Assembly (NCBI RefSeq): GCF_023006505.1
Contig: NZ_JALBGV010000018.1
Coordinates: forward strand, 21,976 to 85,975
Direction: 5' to 3'
Length of the DNA stretch: 64,000 nucleotides
From: Neorhizobium sp. SHOUNA12A
GTDB taxonomy: Bacteria > Pseudomonadota > Alphaproteobacteria > Rhizobiales > Rhizobiaceae
The position numbers and the translations under genes were made by a program. The stretch's first letter is position 1. The number at the start of each line of letters is the position of its first letter. This document shows, one piece after another, positions 26,416 through 35,614 of this stretch. Below the pieces are notes generated by a model. It did not search any database and was not told where the DNA came from. It saw nothing but the letters and a program-made list of their open reading frames with translations.

Positions 26416-26874
26416 CCTGAAGCCGGCATTACCTTCGCCGAACGTGCGAAAGTTCTCGATCCTGATTTCAGCCAGTCGCAGGGATCAACCTCTGAAGCAC
26501 GTAGTGAACTAGAATCGCTCACTAATCCATAACGTGATTGTGGCGACCGCGCCTTGTTAAGTCATGGGAATATCGGACGCAGGTCTCGTTAAACTAGTAC
26601 TTGGGCAGGATTCTCAGCTTGCTTCTTGTCTTGCGCCGCCGGGTCGCGCGAGAGCGCGGACGATATTGCCTCAAAGGCCATGACCTTTGCTTGTGCTAGA
26701 TTTTCGACGGAGTGAAGAGATAGCATCTCGAAGCGGGCCTGTGGGGCACATTCGTCAGGGCGGTAGCGGTCGAAGCGCATCGATCAAATCGGTGGTGCCC
26801 GTCCCCAAATTCACACGCAAGGAACGTCCGTCGACGACCAAATTCGCGAACAATCGAGAAAATCATGTTGGAAA

Positions 26875-26974
26875 ATCTGCATTTAGCGCGGATTATTCAA
26901 CATGGATCACGATTGGGAACAAGACGTGTTGCAATATCTGCACATAGAGCGGATAATTGGACATGGTTCACGAT
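26875..26974. promoter_or_regulatory. Pair of 39-base direct repeats in the AbiEi promoter
   Basis: Copies at 26875-26913 and 26936-26974, 61 bases apart start to start and about 80 percent identical. Each carries the imperfect inverted repeat ATCTGC-N7-GCGGAT. The second copy includes the AbiEi ATG (26963). AbiEi antitoxins repress their own operon by binding repeats at the promoter, so this is the likely operator. Confidence 0.6.
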
Positions 26975-27790
26975 CAACGCTCTGCGCTTTCTGCCTATAC
27001 CTCAAACTTGCTCTCCCAGGGCCGGGTGGTGTTTGCCGGCCGTGAGGCAACCGAAGCGCTAGGCATCAATCGTGGTGCATTCCTGGACTCGGCCGAGCGC
27101 CTGCAGCGTCGAAAACTGCTCCTCAACCCACGCCACGACTTCTATATCGTCGTCGCTCCACAATTTATGTCATTGGGCGCCCCGCCACCGTCCTGGTACA
27201 TCGACGCGCTGATGCGCCATGAAGGGAATTCCTATTATGTCGGTCTGCTTAAGGCTGCCGAACTGCACGGCGCCACGCACCAGGCCGTGATGGAGTTTCA
27301 AGTCGTAGCAGCCAAACGCCTCCCCAAAATCAGGGCCGGTCGCAACCGCGTCGTCTTCTACTACCGTAAGGACATGGAGGCCGTCGCCGCGGGCATTATC
27401 GACAAGAAGACCGAAACAGGTTCGATGAGAGTGTCGTCACCGGCTCTGACCGCACTCGATATTCTGCGCTACTCTCGTGGCGCCGGCGGCCTTGACAACG
27501 TCTTCACTGTCCTCAGGGATATCGCGCCGCAGATCGATTTCGAAAGCCTAACCAGCCTGTCGCGCGTCACCGAGCGCCCGGTCGTACAGCGCCTTGGCTA
27601 CCTCCTCGACAGACTGGGTCACGGTGCACGCATGACCTCGATGCGTACCGCCTTGGAGGAGCGTGGCAACCTGCCCTGGACGGAACTGGACCGAAAAGAA
27701 GCCGGCGATCCCGACTTTGCTACCGAAGTGCTCGAGCGCGACCCACGTTGGCGGGTCATCGTCCGCCGTTATCCGGAGGCTGATGAATGA
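26963..27790 (+). CDS. abiEi: AbiEi-type antitoxin (type IV toxin-antitoxin, transcriptional repressor)
   Basis: 275 residues from the ATG at 26963. A winged-HTH start (FAGREATEALGINRGAFLDSAERLQRRKLLLNPRHDFY in outline) leads to the AbiEi C-terminal domain (YIDALMRHEGNSYYVGLLKAAELHG, FYYRKDM). It represses the operon, and its C-terminal part counters the toxin. It overlaps the toxin gene by ATGA. Start at ATG rather than the TTG 6 bases upstream. Confidence 0.88.
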   Translation: MVHDQRSALSAYTSNLLSQGRVVFAGREATEALGINRGAFLDSAERLQRRKLLLNPRHDFYIVVAPQFMSLGAPPPSWYIDALMRHEGNSYYVGLLKAAELHGATHQAVMEFQVVAAKRLPKIRAGRNRVVFYYRKDMEAVAAGIIDKKTETGSMRVSSPALTALDILRYSRGAGGLDNVFTVLRDIAPQIDFESLTSLSRVTERPVVQRLGYLLDRLGHGARMTSMRTALEERGNLPWTELDRKEAGDPDFATEVLERDPRWRVIVRRYPEADE

Positions 27791-28647
27791 TACCAGCTCA
27801 GAACATTATCGCCTGGGGCAATGTCGCGCCATGGGCCGACCAACGGCAGATCGAGCAGGATCTCATCATCAGCCGGGCGATCGTCGCGATATTCGCAGAC
27901 CCCTTCTTGCGCGAGGCCTTGAGGTTTCGCGGCGGCACAGCCCTCAACAAGCTGCATTTCCCCGCTCCGCTGCGCTACTCGGAAGACATTGATCTCGTGC
28001 GCACAGAGGCCGGGCCGATCGGGCCGGTCCTGGACGCCTTGCGTGTCGTTCTCGAGCCGTGGCTTGGACACGGTCAGTACGAGTCGAGCCCGGTCGCCCC
28101 CAAGTTGAAATTCCGGATTGAGGCGGAGGACGACAGCGGCGTCCCCATCCGCGTCAAGATCGAAACCAATATCAGCGAGATCGAAGCGTTTGATCCGCCG
28201 ATCGACTTGCCGTTCGGCGTGACCAATCCATGGTTCACCGGAAATGCATCCGTTCCGACATTCTCCCGCGAGGAAATGTTGGCCACCAAGCTGCGCGCAC
28301 TTCTGCAGCGGGAGAAGGGCCGGGATCTTTACGACTTGGCGCATGGGCTAGACACGTTTGAGGGCCTGGACACAGAGAAAGTGGCTGACTTTTTTGGCCG
28401 TTACGTCGCCCTTTCGGGGCAGGTCATCACGCGCGCACAGGCTGAGGAACGGATGTTCGCAAAGCTTGCCCGGCCGCGCTTTCTGACCGACATGCAGCCA
28501 TTGCTTCCAACACCGCAGGCCGACACGCTGACCGACCAAACGACCCTCCAGTCCTTTACCAGCGTTTTCGAGGCATTCATCGAACGCTTGCCCGGTGACA
28601 CGTGGTTACGCACCGCTGAAATGCGCGAGCGCTTCGGCGTAGTGTAG
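27787..28647 (+). CDS. abiEii: AbiEii-type nucleotidyltransferase toxin
   Basis: 286 residues. The polymerase-beta-like core shows LRFRGGTALNKLHF (motif I, G-G-T/S), YSEDIDLV (motif II, DxD) and VKIETNISEIEAF, then the motif REEMLATKLRALLQREKGRDLYDL (K and D of motifs III-IV). AbiEii/MenT enzymes add nucleotides to tRNA acceptor ends and abort phage infection. Intact, coupled to 26963-27790. Confidence 0.9.
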   Translation: MIPAQNIIAWGNVAPWADQRQIEQDLIISRAIVAIFADPFLREALRFRGGTALNKLHFPAPLRYSEDIDLVRTEAGPIGPVLDALRVVLEPWLGHGQYESSPVAPKLKFRIEAEDDSGVPIRVKIETNISEIEAFDPPIDLPFGVTNPWFTGNASVPTFSREEMLATKLRALLQREKGRDLYDLAHGLDTFEGLDTEKVADFFGRYVALSGQVITRAQAEERMFAKLARPRFLTDMQPLLPTPQADTLTDQTTLQSFTSVFEAFIERLPGDTWLRTAEMRERFGVV

Positions 28648-28686
28648 AGATACGAATTGGAACGATAACGTCGAGGGCGGCCTGGG

Positions 28687-29643
28687 ATGAAAGACGGAGC
28701 GAGAGAAGAGGAGCCGCCGCCGCACTATCTTCGCCAGGACGAGGATGGGTCCGGCACGCAGGTGTGGCGTATCGAAGACTCTGAGGCAGTGAGGCTGGGT
28801 GTTTCCAATCCCGAGCAGGGCGCGGGGACCTATATTAAAAGGGGCAAACGGACCTCGATTTGGGCGGCATTTCGAGAAGACACCCCTTGGTTTGCTCCTG
28901 GCGGCCCCGAGACCGGGCCGTTCCATCGCCTCGATCTCCCGCCGGCGCACTACTATCGTCGCATCGCCAGGCCGCTAAATGGCAGCTTAGCCCATCCTAA
29001 AAGTCCCAGCGCCGGCGACGAGCGCGACACGATCGCCATAGGTGCTGGTCAAGCGCGCGCTCTGACGCATCATCTCGATCGCATCTGCCAAATCGTTCAT
29101 CCCCATACCGAAACGCTGGGTGTTTACGGTCACGAAATACGCAACCTGCTGATCCTTGCGGCGACCGAGGTCGAAGCGCATTGGCGGGGGGTACTGGTCG
29201 CGAACGGTCGGTCGGGCCAGAAACTCAACACGAACGACTATGTGCGGATGCTACCGGTCATGCGCCTCGATCAGTATGCGGTCGGCTTTCGTCCCTATCC
29301 GTGGCTAACGCCTATTCGCCCCTTTGCCGGGTGGAATTCTCAAGATCCCACCAAGACTCTCCCCTGGTACGACGCTTACAACCGGGTCAAACACGATAGA
29401 GAAACACAATTTAGCGACGCGCGGCTCGAACACACGTTCAACGCCGTCGCCGCATGTGTGATTATGCTCGCAGCTCAATATACCCCGACGATCGGTTTGG
29501 GTGGTCACTCGGATCTGAGCGCTTTTTTCCAGTTTGCCGAGACGCCCAAATGGACACCAGAACAAAGCTACGTGAGCATCTCCCACGACCAAGATGGCCG
29601 TTGGGTGCCGGTTGATCACCCATCGCTCATACGCAAGTTATGA
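28687..29643 (+). CDS. Hypothetical protein next to the AbiE pair, HEPN-like feature
   Basis: 318 residues, soluble. The C-terminal half is helical and carries EIRNLLILAATEVEAHWRG and, near residue 235, WYDAYNRVKHDRE, a pattern seen in HEPN-like all-helical proteins (R and H a few residues apart), though the spacing is shorter than the standard R-x4-6-H RNase motif. It starts 40 bases after the AbiEii stop in the same direction. No family is recognised with confidence; a defence-associated role is only suggested by neighbours (AbiE, type I restriction). Confidence 0.6.
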   Translation: MKDGAREEEPPPHYLRQDEDGSGTQVWRIEDSEAVRLGVSNPEQGAGTYIKRGKRTSIWAAFREDTPWFAPGGPETGPFHRLDLPPAHYYRRIARPLNGSLAHPKSPSAGDERDTIAIGAGQARALTHHLDRICQIVHPHTETLGVYGHEIRNLLILAATEVEAHWRGVLVANGRSGQKLNTNDYVRMLPVMRLDQYAVGFRPYPWLTPIRPFAGWNSQDPTKTLPWYDAYNRVKHDRETQFSDARLEHTFNAVAACVIMLAAQYTPTIGLGGHSDLSAFFQFAETPKWTPEQSYVSISHDQDGRWVPVDHPSLIRKL

Positions 29644-30230
29644 GACTGGATATCGGCAGAGGGGCTCATCCTCCGACCGTTAATACTTAATACGACAACT
29701 TGTCCGAGTTGCCGCCCCGATCACCGGTCGACCTCTTTCATAGAACCCGGTTTTCGCAACTGCTCCTCAAGGCCGTTTTCGATTGAGTTGCGACCCAATA
29801 TCGCCTCGTATCCCCAACGATACGATGAATAATTGGTGTTATATTTGCAGTTTTAAAGTTTGACCCAGGCCTACATTTCGCGTTTGCAACGGACCAAAAT
29901 AAGGCTAGATACAGTGTATCTCGGTCATGTCCGGTCTTCAAATAGGCGGGCGTAGCCCATCCAATTTCGGTCCGATTATCGCAAGTCTCCATCCGCCTCA
30001 TCCGTCGACGTGTACTAGACATGCCTCCCGTAGCCGATAATAAGGATTATCGTAGCTGCATCGTCCAAGACACAAAAGCTCGAACGGTCGGGGTATCGCA
30101 CCTTGCCTCGACTCAGAGCAAGAGGGAGTTTACTGTCATCTCTAGGCTCACTCGGAGCACCGCGCCCGCTTCATCCAAGATGCATATAGAGGTCTCTTTC
30201 AGAGAGACGTCCAAACCCGCATAATACTTC

Positions 30231-30584
30231 ATGCTGCGCTTCCCTTCTGATGTTTCTGGCTGTTGGAGAACAGACCACGTTTATCATCAGCACGAAGCGC
30301 AGCACCTCCTGTCCAAAATCCTCGAAGATGGGCTCAAGCCGAATACCCCATCTGAGCCTAGCAAGTCGTATCTCGCGCGCCAAAATGATAGGTTGTCGGC
30401 AGAGCGAAAAGCTTTGTCGAAGAAGATGAGAATTAGAAAAGCAGCCGCACGATTGGACGAGATAACGAGGAGATTTCACATCGCTATCGCATTGCTTGCG
30501 GTGGGCGGTACTCTTCCTATGTTTGTTCTGACCGGACGCAGCCGAATTGAAGATCTGCCGATACTGTTTTTTGCCTTTGCTTGA
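30231..30584 (+). CDS. Hypothetical small protein, weak candidate
   Basis: 117 residues with basic middle (RKALSKKMRIRKAAARLDE) and a possible membrane segment (FHIAIALLAVGGTLPMFVL). No ribosome-binding site of note and no family. The rest of 29644-30690 shows no gene I can support; short frames on both strands have poor codon content. Confidence 0.25.
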   Translation: MLRFPSDVSGCWRTDHVYHQHEAQHLLSKILEDGLKPNTPSEPSKSYLARQNDRLSAERKALSKKMRIRKAAARLDEITRRFHIAIALLAVGGTLPMFVLTGRSRIEDLPILFFAFA

Positions 30585-30690
30585 GCGGGCTTTTCACGGC
30601 CTATCCCGCTAGGAAAGTTCACGCACGCCAGAATACGTTTCTAAGCCGCTATCGTCTCTATCTGGAATAGCCGAACTGAATGTCCTAGCG

Positions 30691-31431
30691 CTACCAGGTG
30701 TACATATGGCCGTTCCGATCGAGCTGACGAACACGCAGCTCGTAGTCGGGCATAATTGTCTCAAGTAACCGCCAAAAACGTTGAGAGTGATTGTGTTCCA
30801 AGATATGGCAGCTCTCATGTGCGATTACGTAATCGACTAACGCCATTGGCGCCATGACCAGACGCCAATTCAGGCGTATTCTGCCATGGGCATCACAGCT
30901 ACCCCATCTCTTGGACTGGTCCACGATCTGAACAATTGGGGTAGGTATTCCCAGTAGGTTGGCCATTGCCTTCGCCCGCTTGGGAAAATGAATCTTGGCT
31001 TTGTCGTGATACCAAAGACGAAGTCCGCTTCGAACGGAAGATCGGCGAATCGCAGCATCAACGCCGGAAGGCGCCGGGGCAATAAGCAGCGCTCCTCGTG
31101 CCGTGATCCTGGTGACAAGCGTGTTGATGTCTGGAATGACTTTTAGCCGGTAGGGCCGACCCAAATAATGAAAGGTCTCCCCACTGATGAATTCCCTAAA
31201 TGGCGGATTGCCGCCGAGCTCCTGATACAAGGCTTGCTTCTTTAATACCCATGGCCCCTTTTTCCGAACCACTTCAGTGATGTCGGTGTCATTCACGTCA
31301 AACGGAGCCAAAACTCGCACTCCATCATAGCCAACCGAGATCGCAACCGTCTTGCGTCGCGCCGTTCGTTCCACCGCATATACGATGCGTTCCCCGCCGA
31401 AATCGACAAATTGCGTACCGGCCGGTATCAT
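30691..31431 (-). CDS. YgjP-type (M48-like) zinc metallopeptidase linked to type I restriction
   Basis: 246 residues. VIAHESCHILEHNHSQRFW near residue 205 gives HExxH plus a third ligand, and the N-terminal beta-rich part (RTARRKTVAISV...VRVLAP) is that of the YgjP/DUF45 family. Such genes often follow hsdR; they may process or quality-control the restriction complex, but this is not established. The start overlaps the hsdR stop by 4 bases, placing it last in the restriction operon. Confidence 0.85.
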   Translation of the reverse strand: MIPAGTQFVDFGGERIVYAVERTARRKTVAISVGYDGVRVLAPFDVNDTDITEVVRKKGPWVLKKQALYQELGGNPPFREFISGETFHYLGRPYRLKVIPDINTLVTRITARGALLIAPAPSGVDAAIRRSSVRSGLRLWYHDKAKIHFPKRAKAMANLLGIPTPIVQIVDQSKRWGSCDAHGRIRLNWRLVMAPMALVDYVIAHESCHILEHNHSQRFWRLLETIMPDYELRVRQLDRNGHMYTW

Positions 31432-34397
31432 CTGGATAGTCTCGCTCGGGCGACATCCATGATCATAGCCGTGACCGACTCGATCCGGGCTGCCCCCAAG
31501 CCCTGTGCTCGCAATCTCTCCTTGATTGCACGCCTCATCTGGCGCTGCACATCCTCTTTCAACTGCCAGTCCACGACGGTCGCATAGCCTTCGAGCGCAC
31601 CTGCCAAGTCTGAGGCGGCGTCAGCACTCGCTTTTCCGTCCAGCGCAACATCGATAAAAGGAAATATCGCGCCGGCCGTTCCTGACAAACCATGGCCAGT
31701 AGACGTGGTTCCAGCCCGAACAGTCGCCACCCTGTCGACAATCTCCTGAAGCCGGGCGAGCGCGCTAGCGGCCGACACTCTTGCTTCGCGCCGCTCATTC
31801 ACGATGCGCTCGACTTGCTCCCAGAGAGACGCATAGGCCGTCGGATTCTCATCTCGGTGAACATGAATTTCATGCCGGATCGCGTGCTCAATTTCCGCGG
31901 CTTTCGCCTCCGCGGAAGTCAGCATATCAAGGTGCTGCTTAAAAGCGGGATCAAGAATATCTCGCGGCGCAAGCAATTGCTCCACACCGTCGCTCGATAG
32001 ATAACGTGTTACGATCTCGCCCACTTTGGCGCCATAAGGCTTGGCATCGAATCTTTCTTCGCGGTACCGCCGACCGGCGACCGCGCGCAGGCGGGCGAGC
32101 CACTTCAGATCGGAGGCGTAGGGCTCCTCCAACGCTTTCGGGTCGGGCAGGATCATGTCCATCGCCTCGTTGAAGCGCTGGAAATCGAGTTCGAATTTGG
32201 CCCGCACGTCGTCATGCTCCAACTGTGCGAGGCAGGCTTCCTCATCCCGTCTATCGATGCCCTCAAACAGGCGCATGCCCGCACGGTGACGGCTTTCGAG
32301 CAACTGCACCTTATCGCTAAACGAACGCATAGCGTTGAGCACACCATCTTCTTCCGAAAACAGATCGAGGGCGGCGGTGATGCGGCGGTTGTCGCCCCAG
32401 TAATCGACCACGAGACCGTAAGTCTTCCCATCCGCCGTGCGGTTCACACGGGCGATGGCTTGTAGGAGCGTGTGTTCGCGCAAGGGGGCGTCGAGATAGA
32501 GCACCTGCTCGACCGCGGCATCGAAGCCGGTCAGCAGCATATCGCAGACGACCAGGATCTTGAGCGGGTCATTCGGCCTTTTGAACCGGGCGATTCGATC
32601 GTCGCGATCCCGTTTCGAAAGGTAATGCACTTGCAACCGAGCACTATCGTTGTTGGAGTTGGACATGATCAGCGCGCACTCGGGCGCGCCGAGCTTGCGC
32701 AACGTCTCGACATAACTGACCGCTACGTCGCGGCTGATCGTGACGACCTGCGCCTTGAAGCCGTTGGGCTCGATCACGGCGCGGTAGTGGTGGAGCAAGT
32801 CCCGTGCGATGGCATCGATACGAACCTGAGCGCCAGCCAGCTTCTCTTGTAGCCGCGTACCCCGTTTGAGCTTTGCAAGTTCGTCGTCGCTCAGTTCGGG
32901 AAACGCCTTACGGATATCCCGTTCCAGTTCCCGTCCCTCGATCCGTAACCTGGCGTCGCGCATTTCGTAATAGATCGGCACCGTCGCGCCGTCTTTCACC
33001 GCCTGATCGATCAGGTAGCGGTGCAGATAGTCGCCGAACACCTCACGGGTACTGCGGTCCTTCTTGTCGATGGGCGTGCCGGTGAAAGCGAGCATGCAGG
33101 CGTTGGGCAGCCCGGCGCGCATCCGGGCGGCGAGCGCGCCATATTGCGTGCGGTGGGCTTCGTCCACCATGACGAACACGTTCTCAGCTTCGGAGATCAC
33201 TGAGGACCGCTTCGGCACAGCGCTGTGGAACTTGTGCACAGTCGTCAGCACCGTGGTTCCGGCACCACCCGATAGGGCTTCGCGCAGGGCCTCGCCGCTG
33301 GTTGCCTGAATGGGGTTCGGAAACCCCGAGCGCTTGAACTGGGCGGAGATCTGATCATCGAGATCGGTGCGGTCGGTGACAATAACCAGCGTCGGGTTTT
33401 CCGCCTCCGGCAAGCGGCGCAACTTTGTCGCAAGAAACACCATGGTCAGCGACTTGCCCGAGCCCTGGGTGTGGTGGATCACCCCACCGCGTCGCTTGGG
33501 GTCTTGCGCCGACCGTATGCGGTCGATGGCCTTGCCGACGGCGACGAACTGCTGATAGCGCGCCAGCTTCTTGATGCGTCGGCCGTCGATCGTCTCGAAC
33601 ATCACAAAATTGCGCACGAGATCGAGTAGGTTAGCGGGGTTCAAAAGCCCTGCGAGCAGAATGTCTTGGCCGGTCGGGCTGCGTCCGAGCTGAGAGGCGA
33701 GCGTGTCGAGCGACAGCGGATAGGCGTCCTTCCATTCCGCCCAATGTCGCGCCGGGGCCTGGGTAGTGCCGAATTTTGCGACGTCGCGGGCGAGCGCGAT
33801 TGAGATTTGCGCCGTTTCGAACAAGCGCGGCGCGCCAAGCCCAGAAAATTCGTCGCGGCCTTCGTAGCGGCGAAACTGGCGAACGGCCTCGCCGATCGGA
33901 TCGGCCAGCGCCGGTGATTTGCATTCGATGACAGCCAGTGGCAACCCGTTCACATAGACGACAATGTCCGGGATCACATCCTGTCGCGGCCCCTTGATGG
34001 CCACCTGCCGGGCAAACTCGAAGCTGTTGGCGGACACATTGTCAAAGTCGAAGAACCGCACTGTGCGGTCCTGCCGACGGTCCTTCTCTGTATGGGCAGC
34101 CGTGACGCCGTAAGAGAGCGCCGTGTGGGCCTTTTCGTTGGCCTCCATCAGATCGACGGCGGCGATGCGGGTGATCGCCGTGATGGCCCGGCGCACCCCG
34201 TCCTCGTCAAGCCAAGGGTTTAGACGGGTGAGACTTTCGGCGAGCCGATTGGTCAGCACCGGTTCGCTGGATGGCCCGTCGCGCAATTGGCGCACGTCAT
34301 CACCGGTCAGGAACCGATAGTCGAACAGCACGCGTAACAGTTCCGCAGCAGGCTCCTCCACCCATTCGATTTCCAGCCTGTCAACAGCTTCGTTCAT
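31428..34397 (-). CDS. hsdR: Type I restriction enzyme, R subunit
   Basis: 989 residues, normal for HsdR. The N-terminal nuclease has D144 and the ExK motif IECKS (E158, K160); the SF2 translocase has QGSGKS (311-316), TDRTDLDDQI, DEAH (412-415), AFTGTPI, and later helicase motifs (QAIARVNR). The C-terminal helical domain binds the methylase core. It is the ATP-driven DNA-translocating and cleaving subunit. ATGA overlaps with hsdS upstream and the peptidase downstream. Confidence 0.95.
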   Translation of the reverse strand: MNEAVDRLEIEWVEEPAAELLRVLFDYRFLTGDDVRQLRDGPSSEPVLTNRLAESLTRLNPWLDEDGVRRAITAITRIAAVDLMEANEKAHTALSYGVTAAHTEKDRRQDRTVRFFDFDNVSANSFEFARQVAIKGPRQDVIPDIVVYVNGLPLAVIECKSPALADPIGEAVRQFRRYEGRDEFSGLGAPRLFETAQISIALARDVAKFGTTQAPARHWAEWKDAYPLSLDTLASQLGRSPTGQDILLAGLLNPANLLDLVRNFVMFETIDGRRIKKLARYQQFVAVGKAIDRIRSAQDPKRRGGVIHHTQGSGKSLTMVFLATKLRRLPEAENPTLVIVTDRTDLDDQISAQFKRSGFPNPIQATSGEALREALSGGAGTTVLTTVHKFHSAVPKRSSVISEAENVFVMVDEAHRTQYGALAARMRAGLPNACMLAFTGTPIDKKDRSTREVFGDYLHRYLIDQAVKDGATVPIYYEMRDARLRIEGRELERDIRKAFPELSDDELAKLKRGTRLQEKLAGAQVRIDAIARDLLHHYRAVIEPNGFKAQVVTISRDVAVSYVETLRKLGAPECALIMSNSNNDSARLQVHYLSKRDRDDRIARFKRPNDPLKILVVCDMLLTGFDAAVEQVLYLDAPLREHTLLQAIARVNRTADGKTYGLVVDYWGDNRRITAALDLFSEEDGVLNAMRSFSDKVQLLESRHRAGMRLFEGIDRRDEEACLAQLEHDDVRAKFELDFQRFNEAMDMILPDPKALEEPYASDLKWLARLRAVAGRRYREERFDAKPYGAKVGEIVTRYLSSDGVEQLLAPRDILDPAFKQHLDMLTSAEAKAAEIEHAIRHEIHVHRDENPTAYASLWEQVERIVNERREARVSAASALARLQEIVDRVATVRAGTTSTGHGLSGTAGAIFPFIDVALDGKASADAASDLAGALEGYATVVDWQLKEDVQRQMRRAIKERLRAQGLGAARIESVTAMIMDVARARLSR

Positions 34398-35614
34398 GCC
34401 GCGCGCTCGGGCTGGTCGCGATGTCGCCCAATCATGCTTTCGGGCAGGCGAAGGCGACCGGAGAGGAGTTCTTGGGCAAGGGCGGTAGAGGTATCTCGCA
34501 ACTGCTCAAGATATTCCTGCTCGCGCGATCTGCGAAGACGCAGAATTTCCGCCGCAGCTACAACTTCTTTTTGGACGTCCATGCTTGGAAGTGGCAGTCG
34601 AGCAGACTTCAAACCATCCGAGTTGATGTTGAAATTTCCAGCTGAAGTTGTTGCCGCTGCCGTTAGACTGTCCCTTAGCGGGAAGGTTTCCGAGCTAAGC
34701 CAGACAAATTCGGGTAGCACTTTTTTCTGATCGACCCGAATACGAATGAGATATGATGCATAGAGTGTACCCCTTGGCAGATCTTTGATGAGTGCCATTC
34801 GGCCTACATATTCCGGATTTCCATTGGTTCGAACCGCCAAAAGATCACCATCTCGAAGCTCAAATTTCTTTGCTTCGTCAGGGGGCAGGTCTGCGTACTT
34901 CAGATGTCCCTGATCAACTCCATGGCTGAGCACATTTGGAATTCTAAGTACAGGGAAGCCCGAAGGATTATCATCGCACTTCGCTGATGTTCCGTATTTG
35001 GTGCTCTCGATCACTTCACCAAAACTCACGGTCGGAACGGCTACGGACTTTGCATTTTCCAGAACCCAACTAACTGTCTTGTTCAAAGTCTGCGTTATGG
35101 CCTCGATCGAGGCTTCCGTCTTTGCGATAGCGTTATCAACCGCGCCCAAGACCTCGGCAATCGCGCGCTGTTCCGCAAGCGGGGGAATACTCAACCTCGT
35201 TGCAAGAAATTCGACGGTCGGGACTCGGTTGGCCTTTCGCGAACCGATCGCAGCGAACTTGAACCGTCCGTAGAACGCGGGACGCGAGACCATTTTCAAG
35301 AACCAATCGGGATCCACTTTTCCCAGGAAGTCGAAGGCCGGAAGATCGAGCGTCGTTTCGTATCCATCTAGATGTTCCGGAACAATCCCGAATGCGCCAT
35401 TGAGGCAATCGAGTTTGCTGTAAGCAAATTGACCTGCCTTCCGTCGAAAATAGTTAGTCGCTTCGCTGCCACCTCTGTCGCTGCTTGCGACGATGCCACG
35501 TCCGTAAAGCCGAATGGTCAGCTTTTTCGCGCTGCTGCCGTTGCTGCCTTTGATGCGGCTCTCCCGGATGAGGTCGCCAATCCGGACGGGTCGCCACGAC
35601 TGCTCAGTTGACAT
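34394..35614 (-). CDS. hsdS: Type I restriction enzyme, specificity subunit (two-TRD)
   Basis: 406 residues with two target-recognition domains and two conserved helical spacers (PPLAEQRAIAEVLGAVDNAIAKTEASIEAI in outline, and the C-terminal DVQKEVVAAAEIL...LEQLRDTSTALAQELLSG). It sets the recognition sequence for both methylation and cleavage. It overlaps the hsdM stop by 11 bases. An intact full-length HsdS next to the additional half-size gene upstream is notable. Confidence 0.9.
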   Translation of the reverse strand: MSTEQSWRPVRIGDLIRESRIKGSNGSSAKKLTIRLYGRGIVASSDRGGSEATNYFRRKAGQFAYSKLDCLNGAFGIVPEHLDGYETTLDLPAFDFLGKVDPDWFLKMVSRPAFYGRFKFAAIGSRKANRVPTVEFLATRLSIPPLAEQRAIAEVLGAVDNAIAKTEASIEAITQTLNKTVSWVLENAKSVAVPTVSFGEVIESTKYGTSAKCDDNPSGFPVLRIPNVLSHGVDQGHLKYADLPPDEAKKFELRDGDLLAVRTNGNPEYVGRMALIKDLPRGTLYASYLIRIRVDQKKVLPEFVWLSSETFPLRDSLTAAATTSAGNFNINSDGLKSARLPLPSMDVQKEVVAAAEILRLRRSREQEYLEQLRDTSTALAQELLSGRLRLPESMIGRHRDQPERAA

